64,000 nucleotides of DNA from Arthrobacter sp. H-02-3 (lineage in GTDB: Bacteria; Actinomycetota; Actinomycetes; Actinomycetales; Micrococcaceae), in assembly GCF_003097355.1 (NCBI RefSeq), contig NZ_PYUI01000006.1:155313-219312 (forward strand), written 5' to 3'. Below are positions 8,459 through 17,500 of this stretch, piece by piece (position 1 is the stretch's first letter; the number at the start of each line of letters is the position of its first letter). Position numbers and translations under genes: made by a program. The notes under the pieces were generated by a model, which was given only the letters and a program-made list of their open reading frames with translations, was not told the DNA's origin and did not search any database.

Positions 8459-9154
8459 TCATGTGTGGTCGTGATTCAGGAGCAGTGGCAGCAGGGCCTC
8501 GGGGGAGGCAGCGACGGCGGCCGCTTGTGAAGCTTCCCCGGCGTCCCCATACCCCCAGAGTGCGAATATCGTGGGGATGCCGTGTTTGGCTGCCCCCGCG
8601 ACGTCGTAGCTTCGGTCTCCGACCATTGCGGGACGGGAGATGTCTACGCCTTCGCGTTGGAGCCGGAGCAGCAATTCGGCGATGACCTCCGCCTTGCTCG
8701 CTCTTCCATCGGAGTCCGACGCCCCGCATACGTTGATGAAGTGGCGCTCAATCCCAAACCGTCGTGCAAGTCGTACTGCTTGGTCTTCCACCTTGGAAGT
8801 GGCTACGGCCATAGGAATACCGGCCGTGTGCAGGTGCTCAAGCAAGTCTTTGATCCCGTCGTATGGACTGGACTGTTCAGCGCCATGAGCGGCATACGCC
8901 TTGCGGTAATGTTGGAGGGCCTTTTGGGCGGATTCTTCGTCCAACTGTGAGACTGTTCTGAAGGACTCGATCATCGGCGGGCCGACGAACCGGCGCAGAG
9001 TGTCCATCGCCGGGATCGGCGCACCTACAGCTGCCAGGGCCTGGGCAGCACTTGCTGTCACGCCGGGAGCCGAATCCAGGAGCGTGCCGTCCATGTCGAA
9101 CAAGATGCAGCTAACGCCAGTGAGAGAGGGACGGGCCTGGTGCAGAGGTGTCAT
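8459..9154 (-). CDS. HAD-superfamily hydrolase (phosphoglycolate-phosphatase-like)
   Basis: 231 residues with the four HAD motifs: I, ILFDMDGTLLDS (nucleophile Asp near 20); II, MAVATSK (near 118); III, the Lys in SKAEVIAELL; IV, MVGDRSYDVAGAAKHG (near 170). The cap is the small helical type of Gph/PGP enzymes. It probably dephosphorylates a small organic phosphate such as 2-phosphoglycolate or pyrophosphate. It is divergent from the Lrp-type regulator at 9231 but shows no pathway link to it. Confidence 0.85.
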   Translation of the reverse strand: MTPLHQARPSLTGVSCILFDMDGTLLDSAPGVTASAAQALAAVGAPIPAMDTLRRFVGPPMIESFRTVSQLDEESAQKALQHYRKAYAAHGAEQSSPYDGIKDLLEHLHTAGIPMAVATSKVEDQAVRLARRFGIERHFINVCGASDSDGRASKAEVIAELLLRLQREGVDISRPAMVGDRSYDVAGAAKHGIPTIFALWGYGDAGEASQAAAVAASPEALLPLLLNHDHT

Positions 9155-9230
9155 TTTTTCGCAGGCTTTCGGTCTTGATATTGGTTCCGTTCCGGCAGTG
9201 CCCGGGGGATTGTTGCGGTGAAGGGTAGGC

Positions 9231-9698
9231 GTGGATCGAGTGAGTCTTGATCAGATTGATCAGAGGATTCTTGCGGAGCTCACTAAGAACGCCCGCATGA
9301 GCCATGCGGAGCTGGCGACCAAGGTCCTCCTGTCGAGAAATGCCGTTCGCCAGCGGATCGAACGGATGGAGCGGCAGGGGTATATCCAGGGGTACACGAT
9401 TGTTGCCGGGCCGCCGGGTCAGGGTCCGGTGTCCGCCTTCCTGATGGTTTACAGGAAGGACCGGGTGCGGGGGTCGGACGTCATCACCGTCCTGCGGTCG
9501 ATTCCGGAGGTGGTTCTGTGTGATGTCGTGAGCGGTGACTTTGACCTGTTGGTCCGGGTCGAGGCCCGGTCGCTGGAAAGGGTTCAGGAGATCTGGGAGC
9601 AGATCGCGGCAATTCCCGGCGTGACGGACACGGTGACGGCCATGACGCTTTCGAGTCTCATCAGGCGCGGGACCGGAGGGGTCCGCGCCAGCGAGTGA
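9231..9698 (+). CDS. Lrp/AsnC-family regulator, likely controls the adjacent homoserine/aspartate operon
   Basis: 155 residues from GTG 9231 with AAGGG just upstream. Residues 4-60 are the AsnC helix-turn-helix (LDQIDQRILAELTKNARMSHAELATKVLLSRNAVRQRIERMERQGYI). Residues 70-145 form the RAM/AsnC ligand-binding domain, with the GDFDLLVRV signature. Lrp-type proteins are octameric amino-acid sensors. The gene is convergent with the aspA-ALDH-homoserine dehydrogenase operon, with a 5-bp gap between stops, so it is the natural local regulator. A candidate target is the perfect 13-bp palindrome at 13782-13794 in front of that operon. Confidence 0.88.
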   Translation: MDRVSLDQIDQRILAELTKNARMSHAELATKVLLSRNAVRQRIERMERQGYIQGYTIVAGPPGQGPVSAFLMVYRKDRVRGSDVITVLRSIPEVVLCDVVSGDFDLLVRVEARSLERVQEIWEQIAAIPGVTDTVTAMTLSSLIRRGTGGVRASE

Positions 9699-9703
9699 CG
9701 TGA

Positions 9704-11113
9704 TCAGACGCCGGACATGTCCGCAGTTCTGACAGGCAGCACGGCGGATTCAAGCAGTAACTGAGCTGCGTCCCGGTCCATGAGGTTCCTGCTGGTGACG
9801 ATGTCCAGGATGGCGGACCCGTCCTGGAGGGCTTCCTTGGCCACCGCCGCAGCGGCGGCATACCCGATGGCCGGTATCAAGGCTGTTGCGAGGCCTGCCG
9901 AGGCGGCCGCCTGGCGGGCGAGGCGTCCGGTGTTCGCTTCAATGCCTTCCATGCAGTACCGACGGAGAACGCGTGATCCTTGTTCGAGCCACGAAATGCT
10001 CTGAAGAAGGACATGGGCAATGACAGGTTCGAAGGCATTGAGCTGGAGCTGGCCGTTGTCTGCAGCCATCGTCACGGTGGTGTCAGCTCCGGCCACTGCG
10101 AAGGCAATCTGGTTCATGGTCTCCGGGATGACAGGGTTGACCTTTCCCGGCATGATTGATGACCCGGCCTGGCGCGGAGGCAGGATAATTTCGCCGAAGC
10201 CGTTCTGTGGACCGCTCGACAGCAGCCGGAGGTCGCTGCTGATTTTGGAGAGCTTGATGGCCGTGCGTTTCAGCATGCCTGACATGTGCATGAAAACGCC
10301 GACGTCGGACGTGGCTTCGATGAGATCAGCGGCGGGAAAGACCGGGACGCCGGACACTTCGGACAGTGCCCGAAGGACGAGTTGTTGATATCCAGGTTCG
10401 GCGGTGATGCCCGTCCCGATGGCGGTGGCACCGAGGCTGCACTCGAGCATCAGCGCTGTGGATTCCATTAGCCTGCAGCGGTCTTCTTCCAGCGTCGCGG
10501 CGAAGGCATTGAACTCCTGCCCAAGGGTCATCGGGACGGCGTCCTGGAGCTGTGTCCTGCCCATCTTCACGACGTCGGCGAATTCGGCGCCCTTGTTGCG
10601 GGCGGATTCGGCAAGTTTCCCCAACTCCCGGTTGAGTTCTGCAGTAGCGAAATTCAGAGCCAGCTTGATCGCCGTGGGATAGGTGTCATTTGTGGATTGG
10701 CACCGGTTGACGTGGTCAATGGGGTGCAGGTGCTGGTATTCACCGCGGCGGTGGCCCAGTTTTTCCAGCGCAAGGTTCGCGATCACCTCGTTGGCATTCA
10801 TGTTCGTGCTGGTGCCTGCACCGCCCTGGATGACGTCCACGCAGAATTGTTCGTGGTGATGTCCGTCCTGGATTTCCTGGCATGCTTCGCGGATCGCTGT
10901 CGCTTCACGCGGGTTGAGGATGCCGAGTTCGCAGTTGGCCTGCGCCGCAGCGTTCTTGATCATCGCCAGGGCACGCACCAGATGGGGGTGGCGGGAGACG
11001 GGAATACCGCTGATGGTGAAGTTCTCCAAGGCGCGGGCGGTGTGTGCCCCCCAATAGGCTGTGGCCGGTACGGGAACGTTCCCGAGCGAATCCGTCTCGA
11101 TGCGGGTGGTCAT
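9704..11113 (-). CDS. aspA: aspartate ammonia-lyase (aspartase)
   Basis: 469 residues from ATG 11113 (AGAGGA 9 nt upstream). It converts L-aspartate to fumarate and ammonium. Fumarase/aspartase superfamily signatures are clear: the GAGTSTNMNANEVIAN block near residue 90-105, GRTQLQDAVPMTLGQE near 180, and the catalytic SS-loop GSSIMPGKVNPVIPE in the C-terminal half. It starts MTTRIETDSLGNVPVPATAYWGAHTARALENF, the usual N-terminus of aspartases and class II fumarases; TSTNMNANEVIANLALE and the lack of fumarase-specific stretches favour aspartase. It is the last gene of the homoserine dehydrogenase-ALDH-aspA operon, 105 bp after the ALDH gene. Confidence 0.88.
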   Translation of the reverse strand: MTTRIETDSLGNVPVPATAYWGAHTARALENFTISGIPVSRHPHLVRALAMIKNAAAQANCELGILNPREATAIREACQEIQDGHHHEQFCVDVIQGGAGTSTNMNANEVIANLALEKLGHRRGEYQHLHPIDHVNRCQSTNDTYPTAIKLALNFATAELNRELGKLAESARNKGAEFADVVKMGRTQLQDAVPMTLGQEFNAFAATLEEDRCRLMESTALMLECSLGATAIGTGITAEPGYQQLVLRALSEVSGVPVFPAADLIEATSDVGVFMHMSGMLKRTAIKLSKISSDLRLLSSGPQNGFGEIILPPRQAGSSIMPGKVNPVIPETMNQIAFAVAGADTTVTMAADNGQLQLNAFEPVIAHVLLQSISWLEQGSRVLRRYCMEGIEANTGRLARQAAASAGLATALIPAIGYAAAAAVAKEALQDGSAILDIVTSRNLMDRDAAQLLLESAVLPVRTADMSGV

Positions 11114-11218
11114 GGGTTTCGATCCTCTGCGTGAAAGTGTGGGTGGTGGGGTAGTTGTGTGCCGCATACTCGGAGGAAGCGGAGGGGCGCAAGGGCCGGC
11201 CGCGCCCCTCCGCTTCGA

Positions 11219-12631
11219 TCATTTCTTGATGCAGATGACCTTTGGCTGGGTCATCTCCTCATACGCGAAATGGACGCCCTCCCTGCCCATGCTCCCGTAC
11301 TTGGCGCCGCCGAACGGCATGCCGTCGAACCGGTAGTCCGAGGAATCGTTGATCATGACGCCGCCTGCTTCGAGGCGGTGGGCTGCCTCCATGGCCTTGG
11401 CCAGGGAGTCGGTGAATATGCCGGCGTGGAGACTGAAATCGATGGCGTTGGCGACTTCGATGGCCTCTTCGAAGGTGTTGAATTTTCGAAGCATGACCAC
11501 CGGCCCGAAAACTTCCTCCGTCCACAACCGGCTGTCTTCCGGGACGGCTTCCAGAACGGTCGGGTGAAGCACGTTACCGTCCGTGACATTGCCTGCGAGA
11601 AGGACAGCGCCGGCGTCGAGGGCCTCGTCAAGCTTGGACTGCAACCCGTGCACGGCAGCGGGGCTGATCATCGGCCCGACATCCGTCAGTTCATCCAGTG
11701 GATCTCCGGTAACCAACTGTGCCGTTGCCTCCAGGAAGCGCCGGCGGAACGCGCTGTACACCGGGGCGGCTACCAGGATCCGCTGCACTCCCACACAGTT
11801 CTGCCCGGCGGCCCAAAACGCTCCGGAGACGCAGGATTCCACTGCGTTCTCGATGTGGGCGTCGTCTAGGACGATCACGGGAGCGTTTCCGCCAAGGTCC
11901 ATGGAAAGCTTCTTCAGGCCCGCGGTGCGGGCGATACTCTCACCCGTGGAGAACCCACCGGTGAAGGACACCATTCTTACGTCCCGGGACCTGATGATTG
12001 CTTCGGCAACTTCCCGGTCGCCGTGAACAATCGTGAGGGCTTCCGTCGGGAGCCCGGAGTTCACGAGGGCGTCCGTGAGCATCTGGGCCGATAGGGGCGT
12101 GAGTGCAGAGGGTTTGAGGATCACGGCGTTTCCTCCCGCGATTGCGGGCCCGATTTTGTGTGCCACCAGGTTGAGGGGGTCGTTGAACGGAGTGATCGCG
12201 GCAATGATGCCCAAGGGCTCGCGCGAGTACCACCCGGTGCGGTCCTCTGAGCCCTCGTACGAGTCAAAAGGGATGACTTCGCCAGCGTTCCGGCGTGCTT
12301 CGGCAGCGGAGAGGCGGAGCGTGTTGACTGCGCGCAGTACTTCCTTCCGGGCCTGACGGATCGTTTTGCCGGCTTCGGACACAATGGTTTGCGCGAACTC
12401 CTCGTTGCGCCTCTCGATCTCAGTTGCGGCGCCGTCCAGTATCTTCCCGCGTGCGTTGCGGGACAGTGCCCGTGCTTTCCGGGCGCCGATGCGAGCCGTT
12501 TCGATCACGGCTTTGCCGGCAGTGGATTCGGTCAGCGAAACCGCGCCGATCACTCTGCCGTCAAAGGGGCTCGTCACATCGCGGAACTGCGGCAGCGCGG
12601 TTTCTGTCGAACACAGTGTGGATTCAGGCAT
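11219..12631 (-). CDS. NAD(P)-dependent aldehyde dehydrogenase, candidate non-phosphorylating aspartate-semialdehyde dehydrogenase
   Basis: 470 residues from ATG 12631 (GGGAG 11 nt upstream), overlapping the homoserine dehydrogenase stop by 8 bp. Clear ALDH fold: [29 protein letters not shown] in the cofactor domain, SFTGGFSTG, nucleophile Cys in [12 protein letters not shown], and [10 protein letters not shown]. The normal general-base motif ELGG reads MDLGGNAP here, an Asp in place of Glu. The protein resembles lactaldehyde/phosphonoacetaldehyde-type ALDHs in the broad sense. Context is decisive for the proposal: it lies between homoserine dehydrogenase, which can yield aspartate semialdehyde, and aspartase, which consumes aspartate. 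The substrate is therefore inferred, not shown. Confidence 0.85.
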   Translation of the reverse strand: MPESTLCSTETALPQFRDVTSPFDGRVIGAVSLTESTAGKAVIETARIGARKARALSRNARGKILDGAATEIERRNEEFAQTIVSEAGKTIRQARKEVLRAVNTLRLSAAEARRNAGEVIPFDSYEGSEDRTGWYSREPLGIIAAITPFNDPLNLVAHKIGPAIAGGNAVILKPSALTPLSAQMLTDALVNSGLPTEALTIVHGDREVAEAIIRSRDVRMVSFTGGFSTGESIARTAGLKKLSMDLGGNAPVIVLDDAHIENAVESCVSGAFWAAGQNCVGVQRILVAAPVYSAFRRRFLEATAQLVTGDPLDELTDVGPMISPAAVHGLQSKLDEALDAGAVLLAGNVTDGNVLHPTVLEAVPEDSRLWTEEVFGPVVMLRKFNTFEEAIEVANAIDFSLHAGIFTDSLAKAMEAAHRLEAGGVMINDSSDYRFDGMPFGGAKYGSMGREGVHFAYEEMTQPKVICIKK

Positions 12632-13676
12632 TTGCAACTACTCCCGTCCTGGCTGCGTGCATGGCGATGATGTCAGAGAGCAGAGCGTAGGCGGTCTCCA
12701 CACGGCCGGCCCCCGGTCCTGAGACCGTCACTGCGCCCAGAAGGTCGGTGTCGAAGGACACGGCATTGGTCGCGCCGGAAACCCCTGCCAGCCCATGGTC
12801 GAGGGGGAGTGCTACGGGGGATACGCCTGCCGTCACTGACCCGTCCGGGTTCCGCCGTGCTGCACCGACGAGCTTCCACCGGCGTCCCTCGCTGGCTGCC
12901 TTCCGGATATTCTCCGGCGTCACGGCCGAAATCCCCTGTCGCTGGACGTCCTTGAGTTCTATGCCTGCATCGAGCAGCTCGTTGGCGAGGATGAGGACCT
13001 TGAGCTGAACGTCGTACCCCTCGATGTCTGCCGCGGGGTTTGCCTCGGCATAGCCGAGGTCCTGTGCCTCACCGATGGCAGCGTCGAGGCCCAGTCCGGC
13101 CTCCATCCGTCCGAGCACATAGTTGCTGGTGCCGTTGAGGATGCCTTCGAAGCCGTTCAGCTTCAGCCCCTCGAACATCTTCTTGGCGAGGCGGATGACG
13201 GGGGTGCCGCTCATGACGGCACCCTCGAACTCGAAGTGCACGCCGTTCTGTTCGGCCAGGGCGGTCAGCTCGGCGCCGCGGAGGGCAACGGGGCCCTTGT
13301 TCGTCGTACAGACGCTCTTGCCGGATTCGAGTGCCCACCGCACGTGCGAAACTGCTGGCTCGCCGTCGTCGGGATTCGTGAACGTGGCCTCGCAGATGAT
13401 GTCAGCGGTGCAGCTGCGGATAACTGATTCGTTATTGGTGTCCGTGGATCCGCCGTACTTGGCGAAGGTTTCGCTGCCGCCGTCCAATTTGAGGGCGATG
13501 GAGAGGTCGATGCCCTCGGGCTGGACCAGGGAGCCCAGACGCAGGTCGGTGATGGCCACGACCCGCAGGCCGAAGCCCAGATCGGTGTGAAGTGTCTCGC
13601 CGCGTGTTGCGATCAGTTCGGCCAGCGTCCTGTTAACGCCGCCAAAGCCGATCAGCGCAATGTCGTAGGTGGTCAT
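12624..13676 (-). CDS. homoserine dehydrogenase, ACT-less, probably catabolic
   Basis: 350 residues. Rossmann start [17 protein letters not shown] (GxGxxN in place of GxGxxG), catalytic-domain signatures TTNKGPVAL near 130, [12 protein letters not shown] near 190, and the family pattern [27 protein letters not shown] near 210-235 with the expected Glu, Asp and Lys. It lacks the C-terminal ACT domain that makes biosynthetic enzymes threonine-sensitive. The reaction is reversible (homoserine <-> aspartate semialdehyde). First gene of an operon with an aldehyde dehydrogenase and aspartase, divergent from an amino-acid permease; a feed-forward biosynthetic role beside aspartase would make little sense, so a degradative role is inferred. 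Confidence 0.85.
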   Translation of the reverse strand: MTTYDIALIGFGGVNRTLAELIATRGETLHTDLGFGLRVVAITDLRLGSLVQPEGIDLSIALKLDGGSETFAKYGGSTDTNNESVIRSCTADIICEATFTNPDDGEPAVSHVRWALESGKSVCTTNKGPVALRGAELTALAEQNGVHFEFEGAVMSGTPVIRLAKKMFEGLKLNGFEGILNGTSNYVLGRMEAGLGLDAAIGEAQDLGYAEANPAADIEGYDVQLKVLILANELLDAGIELKDVQRQGISAVTPENIRKAASEGRRWKLVGAARRNPDGSVTAGVSPVALPLDHGLAGVSGATNAVSFDTDLLGAVTVSGPGAGRVETAYALLSDIIAMHAARTGVVANA

Positions 13677-13781
13677 GGTGCTCCTTCAATCAGTTACATC
13701 GGTCCTCCAATGCTGTCTGCATTCCATGTCCGTCAGTGCATGTGATTGTGACCGAAAAACAGGGCGAATTGACCATCTGAC

Positions 13782-13794
13782 TGCCGATTCGGCA
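13782..13794. promoter_or_regulatory. perfect 13-bp palindrome, candidate Lrp operator
   Basis: TGCCGA-T-TCGGCA in the 301-bp divergent region between the homoserine dehydrogenase operon and the permease. Odd-length palindromes of this size are typical of Lrp/AsnC sites. Confidence 0.45.
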
Positions 13795-13820
13795 TCTACA
13801 CCTCGAGGTAACCTGCGTGC

Positions 13821-13834
13821 AACATAGGCATGTT
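13821..13834. promoter_or_regulatory. inverted repeat in AT-rich divergent promoter region
   Basis: AACAT-AGGC-ATGTT, immediately followed by two 8-bp near-repeats (ATGTTTAA, ATGTTTTT). This is the only AT-rich block in the 13677-13977 gap and probably holds the promoters. Confidence 0.35.
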
Positions 13835-13977
13835 TAAATGTTTTTAATGACCAAAGAGTGGTTTTCGTGTTACTTTCATCACTATCGGTGCTGCGCAGCT
13901 CGAGGCGGCCTGTCCCGCACGCCGGGGCGTCGGGCGCACCCTTCGCATCAGACCTGTCCACTCATCCGGGAGAAACC

Positions 13978-15417
13978 ATGGAACCCTCATCGTCCGTCCA
14001 GCTAGAACCACAGCCCACGATTCCCCCGTCGACCGACTCCGGGCTCCGGCGGTCCATGGGGGCGCGGCATCTGGTCATGATCGCCATGGGTGGGGTGATC
14101 GGCTCCGGGCTGTTCCTGAGCTCGGGCTACACCATTTCTCAGGCCGGGCCCCTCGGGGCTGTCATCGCCTATCTCATCGGCGCCTTTGTTGTGTACCTGG
14201 TGATGGCGTGCCTCGGCGAACTGGCCATCGCATATCCGGTCTCAGGCGCCTTCCATATCTACGCGGCGAGGTCGATCGGGCCGGCCACCGGGTTCACCAC
14301 CGCCTGGCTCTACTGGCTGTGCTGGGCAGTGGCCATCGGATCGGAGTTCACGGCCTCCGGTCTCCTCATGCAGCGGTGGTTCCCGGGTGTTGACGTCTGG
14401 GTCTGGTGCGTCATCTTCGCCGCGGTCCTCTTCGGCTTCAACGCCGTTTCGTCGAAGTTCTTTGGCGAGTCCGAGTTCTGGTTCGCCATCGTGAAGGTGG
14501 GCGCCATCCTGGTCCTCATCGTTTTCGGCGGCGCGGCGCTGCTCGGCTTCCACCCGCTCAGCGAGGGGGCAAACCACCCTTTCCTGTTTGAGAACTTCAA
14601 CACCTCCGGCGGTCTCTTCCCCAATGGTTTCGCCGGTGTCCTGGTCACTGCACTGGCAGTTTTCTACGCCTTCTCCGGCTCTGAACTCATCGGCGTGGCA
14701 GCGGGCGAAACGGCCGATCCCGCCACCAGCATCCCCAAAGCGATGCGCAGCACAGTAATCCGTCTGCTGATCTTCTTCGTCGGGGCAATCGCTGTCATCG
14801 CCGCCACCATCCCCTTCGAGCAGGTCGGACTGGATGAGAGCCCGTTCGTGACGGTCTTCTCATCCATCGGCATTCCCTTTGCCGCCGACATCATGAACTT
14901 CGTCATCATCACTGCACTCCTCTCGGCCGGAAACAGCGGGCTCTTCTCCTGCGCGCGGATGCTCTACTCCCTTGCCGACGAGGGGCATGCCCCCCGGGCG
15001 CTGAAGAAGCTGACGCGGCGGGGGATCCCCATGACCGCGCTATCGGTGAGCATGCTCGGCGGCCTGGCGTCACTGATCAGCAGCGTCGTGGCGCCCGAAA
15101 CGGTATATCTGGCTCTCGTCTCTGTGGCGGGTTTCGCCGTCGTCGGGGTCTGGATGTCCATCACCGCCTCGCATTTTTTCCACAGGAGGTCCTTCGTCAA
15201 GAACGGCGGCGATGTGGCTGCCCTTCCGTACAAGGCCCCGCTGTTCCCGCTGGTGCCGATCCTGGCCTTCTCGCTTTGCCTCATTTCCCTCGTCGGCATC
15301 GCCTTTGACCCGAACCAGGTAGCAGCCCTCTATTTCGGTGTTGCATTTGTTGGCGCCTGCTACGCCTTCTTCTACTTCAAATACGGACGCAAGACGCGCA
15401 CCGACCAGCTGTCCTGA
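13978..15417 (+). CDS. APC-superfamily amino-acid permease (AAT family)
   Basis: 479 residues from ATG 13978 (GGGAG 7 nt upstream); the open frame reaches 13858 but without a ribosome site. Twelve transmembrane helices begin after the cytoplasmic leader at GARHLVMIAMGGVIGSGLFLSSG, the AAT-family glycine-rich TM1 that binds the substrate amino group; FSGSELIGVAAGETADP in TM6 and ALLSAGNSGLFSCARMLYSLA in TM8 also fit. Such proteins are proton-coupled amino-acid importers. It is divergent from the homoserine dehydrogenase operon and likely brings in its substrate, presumably homoserine, aspartate or a related amino acid. Confidence 0.88.
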   Translation: MEPSSSVQLEPQPTIPPSTDSGLRRSMGARHLVMIAMGGVIGSGLFLSSGYTISQAGPLGAVIAYLIGAFVVYLVMACLGELAIAYPVSGAFHIYAARSIGPATGFTTAWLYWLCWAVAIGSEFTASGLLMQRWFPGVDVWVWCVIFAAVLFGFNAVSSKFFGESEFWFAIVKVGAILVLIVFGGAALLGFHPLSEGANHPFLFENFNTSGGLFPNGFAGVLVTALAVFYAFSGSELIGVAAGETADPATSIPKAMRSTVIRLLIFFVGAIAVIAATIPFEQVGLDESPFVTVFSSIGIPFAADIMNFVIITALLSAGNSGLFSCARMLYSLADEGHAPRALKKLTRRGIPMTALSVSMLGGLASLISSVVAPETVYLALVSVAGFAVVGVWMSITASHFFHRRSFVKNGGDVAALPYKAPLFPLVPILAFSLCLISLVGIAFDPNQVAALYFGVAFVGACYAFFYFKYGRKTRTDQLS

Positions 15418-15441
15418 CGCCATCATCAACCAACGCCTACT

Positions 15442-15483
15442 CAGCTTCACGGCCGGGGACTCTCGTCCCCGGCCGTGAAGCTG
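15442..15483 (+). terminator. 19-bp perfect hairpin between permease and racemase genes
   Basis: Stem arms 15442-15460 and 15465-15483 with a TCTC loop, starting 24 nt after the permease stop and ending 15 nt before the racemase ATG. No T-run. May end permease transcription or limit read-through into the racemase. Confidence 0.6.
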
Positions 15484-15498
15484 TTCAACGGATAAACC

Positions 15499-16662
15499 AT
15501 GACTTCACAAGACCTGATGCACCACATGCGCAGTTCGGGCCAGGACGCCGGCAGCTGGCTGGAGATTGACGCCGCCGCTTTCGAGTCAAACGTCCGGAAC
15601 CTCCTGACCATGATCGATGACACTGCGCTCCTGTGTGCAGTGGTCAAGTCCAATGCCTACGGGCACGGAGCTGGGCTATTGCTGCCGTCTCTTGTTCATC
15701 TAGGCGTTCCCTTCGTGGGAGTGGGAAGCAACGAAGAGGCTGCCATCGCACGCCGCTGCGGTTTTACGGGACGGATCCTGCGTGTCCGGGCCGCGGCGCC
15801 GCAAGAGATCAAGGCCGGTCTGCGGCACGACATCGAAGAACTCCTTTCCGACCCGCGGAGCGCGTGGGAGATGCACAAGATCGCTGCCGAAGCCGGGAAG
15901 CTGGTCCGCATCCACCTCGATATCAACTCTTCCGGCATCAGCAGGCACAGCCTCGACGTCTCGTCCGCACTTGGGCGCGCCTCTGCGGTCGCGATCGTGA
16001 GCCACCCTGGACTTCAACTGGCCGGGATCATGACCCATTTCCCCAAGGACGACAACGGCCATATTGAAACAGCTCTTGAGCGATTTAAAAGCCAAGCGTT
16101 AACGCTGCTCCACCTGACCGGGACTCCGCGGGAGGGCGTGCTGCTCCACTGTGCCAATTCCTACGCCGCCCTGCACGTGCGCGGCTCGTGGCTGGACATG
16201 GTCCGTGCCGGGGCAGTCCTCTACGGCGATTCGGATCCGAGAGCAGGGCACTTCCAACGGTGCCTGGCCTTCAAGGCCCGGATCGCGTCCATCAACAGCT
16301 ACGCAGCCGGAACTAAGGTCGGCTACGGGCTAACCCGCACCCTGAACCGGGATTCCAAGCTGGCGACAGTCACAGCAGGATACGGAGACGGCTACCGGCG
16401 GGCACTCGCCCGCCAAGGCGGCGTCCTTGTCCGGGGACGCCGCGCCGCCATTGTCGACGTCGTTTCGATGAATTCCATGGTTGTCGACGTCACCGACGTG
16501 GCGGACGTTTCCCCTGGAGACGAAGTCGTGCTGTTCGGGCGGCAGGGAAGCGCAGAAATCGCTCCCGCTGAACTGGAAGCAGCGAATTCAGCGATACTCG
16601 CGGACCTCTACACCGTGTGGGCACAAGGAAACCGCGTCCTGGTCAACGATGGACACATGTGA
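15499..16662 (+). CDS. alanine-racemase-fold PLP enzyme (amino-acid racemase)
   Basis: 387 residues. Fold-III PLP racemase: internal-aldimine Lys50 in CAVVKSNAYGHG, the second catalytic Tyr276 in KVGYGLTRTL, and the dimer-contact RAGAVLYGDSDP near 237-247. Alanine racemase supplies D-alanine for peptidoglycan, but this copy is in a catabolic island behind an amino-acid permease and is followed by an IclR regulator, so it may be a second, catabolic racemase acting on D-alanine, D-homoserine or another D-amino acid. The start lies 15 nt after a strong hairpin and has no good Shine-Dalgarno, suggesting low or conditional expression. Confidence 0.82.
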   Translation: MTSQDLMHHMRSSGQDAGSWLEIDAAAFESNVRNLLTMIDDTALLCAVVKSNAYGHGAGLLLPSLVHLGVPFVGVGSNEEAAIARRCGFTGRILRVRAAAPQEIKAGLRHDIEELLSDPRSAWEMHKIAAEAGKLVRIHLDINSSGISRHSLDVSSALGRASAVAIVSHPGLQLAGIMTHFPKDDNGHIETALERFKSQALTLLHLTGTPREGVLLHCANSYAALHVRGSWLDMVRAGAVLYGDSDPRAGHFQRCLAFKARIASINSYAAGTKVGYGLTRTLNRDSKLATVTAGYGDGYRRALARQGGVLVRGRRAAIVDVVSMNSMVVDVTDVADVSPGDEVVLFGRQGSAEIAPAELEAANSAILADLYTVWAQGNRVLVNDGHM

Positions 16663-16699
16663 GAATAGGCGTAGTTATCGGGCGGAAGGAGCATGGAGC

Positions 16700-17500
16700 A
16701 TGGATTCTTCCTCGGAAGCGTCGTCCATGGCCCAAGGGCTTCGAATAGTTCGGCTGGTCGCAGACCGGGAGAAGTGGGGCAGGCGGCTTCTCGGCGTTTC
16801 CCAGCTCGCATCCGAGCTGGACATGGAACAAAGCCGTGTCTCCCGGCTGACGCAGGAATTGTGCGAGCTGGGACTGCTGGAACGTGTCGAACGCGGACCT
16901 TTCCGAACCGGCCCGCGCTTTTTCAGCCTTGCCGCAGCGCTGAATGCCGGCTGGGTCCGCGAATCAAGAACCGAACTTGAGGCCTTGGTGGCTTCTTTCG
17001 GCCTGAGAGCGAGAGTTTCCGTCCGCGAGGGCTTCCGCGTCATTCTCCTGCGTGCCTCCAGCAATGACGCGGTCCCCGGAAGCTTCGTGAAACCCGGCAT
17101 GGTGACGCCCGTATGGTGTACCGGGTCCGGCCGGGCGCTGCTGTGGGACGAGCAGCAGCCAGCCGTTCAAGCCCTCCTCCAGGACGTCAACTTCATCGGA
17201 GTGGGCGGTCCGGGAGCGGCACATTCGCCCCAGGAAGTCGCCGAACTGATGGACCGCGACAGGGCCCGGGGCTTCATTGTCGCGGAGGAAGAATTCGAGC
17301 ACGGAGTCTACGAACTCGCTGTGCCGGTCCGCACTGCTGAGGGATCCATTCTTGCCGCGCTCAGCGTCCTGGGCAGCCGGGCTGAGATCGCGTCCGGCAT
17401 CGATGACATTGTCAAGGCCCTCACGGCCGCGGCCGAACGGCTGGGATCCTGCGAGGGCCGCATCCGGGGCGCCGCGGGCCGGAAGGACCGTGCCGGCTAG
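16700..17500 (+). CDS. IclR-family transcriptional regulator
   Basis: 266 residues from ATG 16700, 8 nt after AGGAG; an out-of-frame ATG at 16693 is a decoy. The winged helix (about 10-75: LRIVRLVADREKW...GVSQLASELDMEQSRVSRLTQELCELGLLER) is followed by an IclR effector domain (about 90-255) with GRALLWD and RARGFIVAEEEFEHGVYELAVPVR. It starts 37 bp after the racemase gene on the same strand, so it probably regulates the permease-racemase unit or the region. Its stop codon overlaps that of the convergent second IclR gene in a shared CTAG. Confidence 0.88.
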   Translation: MDSSSEASSMAQGLRIVRLVADREKWGRRLLGVSQLASELDMEQSRVSRLTQELCELGLLERVERGPFRTGPRFFSLAAALNAGWVRESRTELEALVASFGLRARVSVREGFRVILLRASSNDAVPGSFVKPGMVTPVWCTGSGRALLWDEQQPAVQALLQDVNFIGVGGPGAAHSPQEVAELMDRDRARGFIVAEEEFEHGVYELAVPVRTAEGSILAALSVLGSRAEIASGIDDIVKALTAAAERLGSCEGRIRGAAGRKDRAG

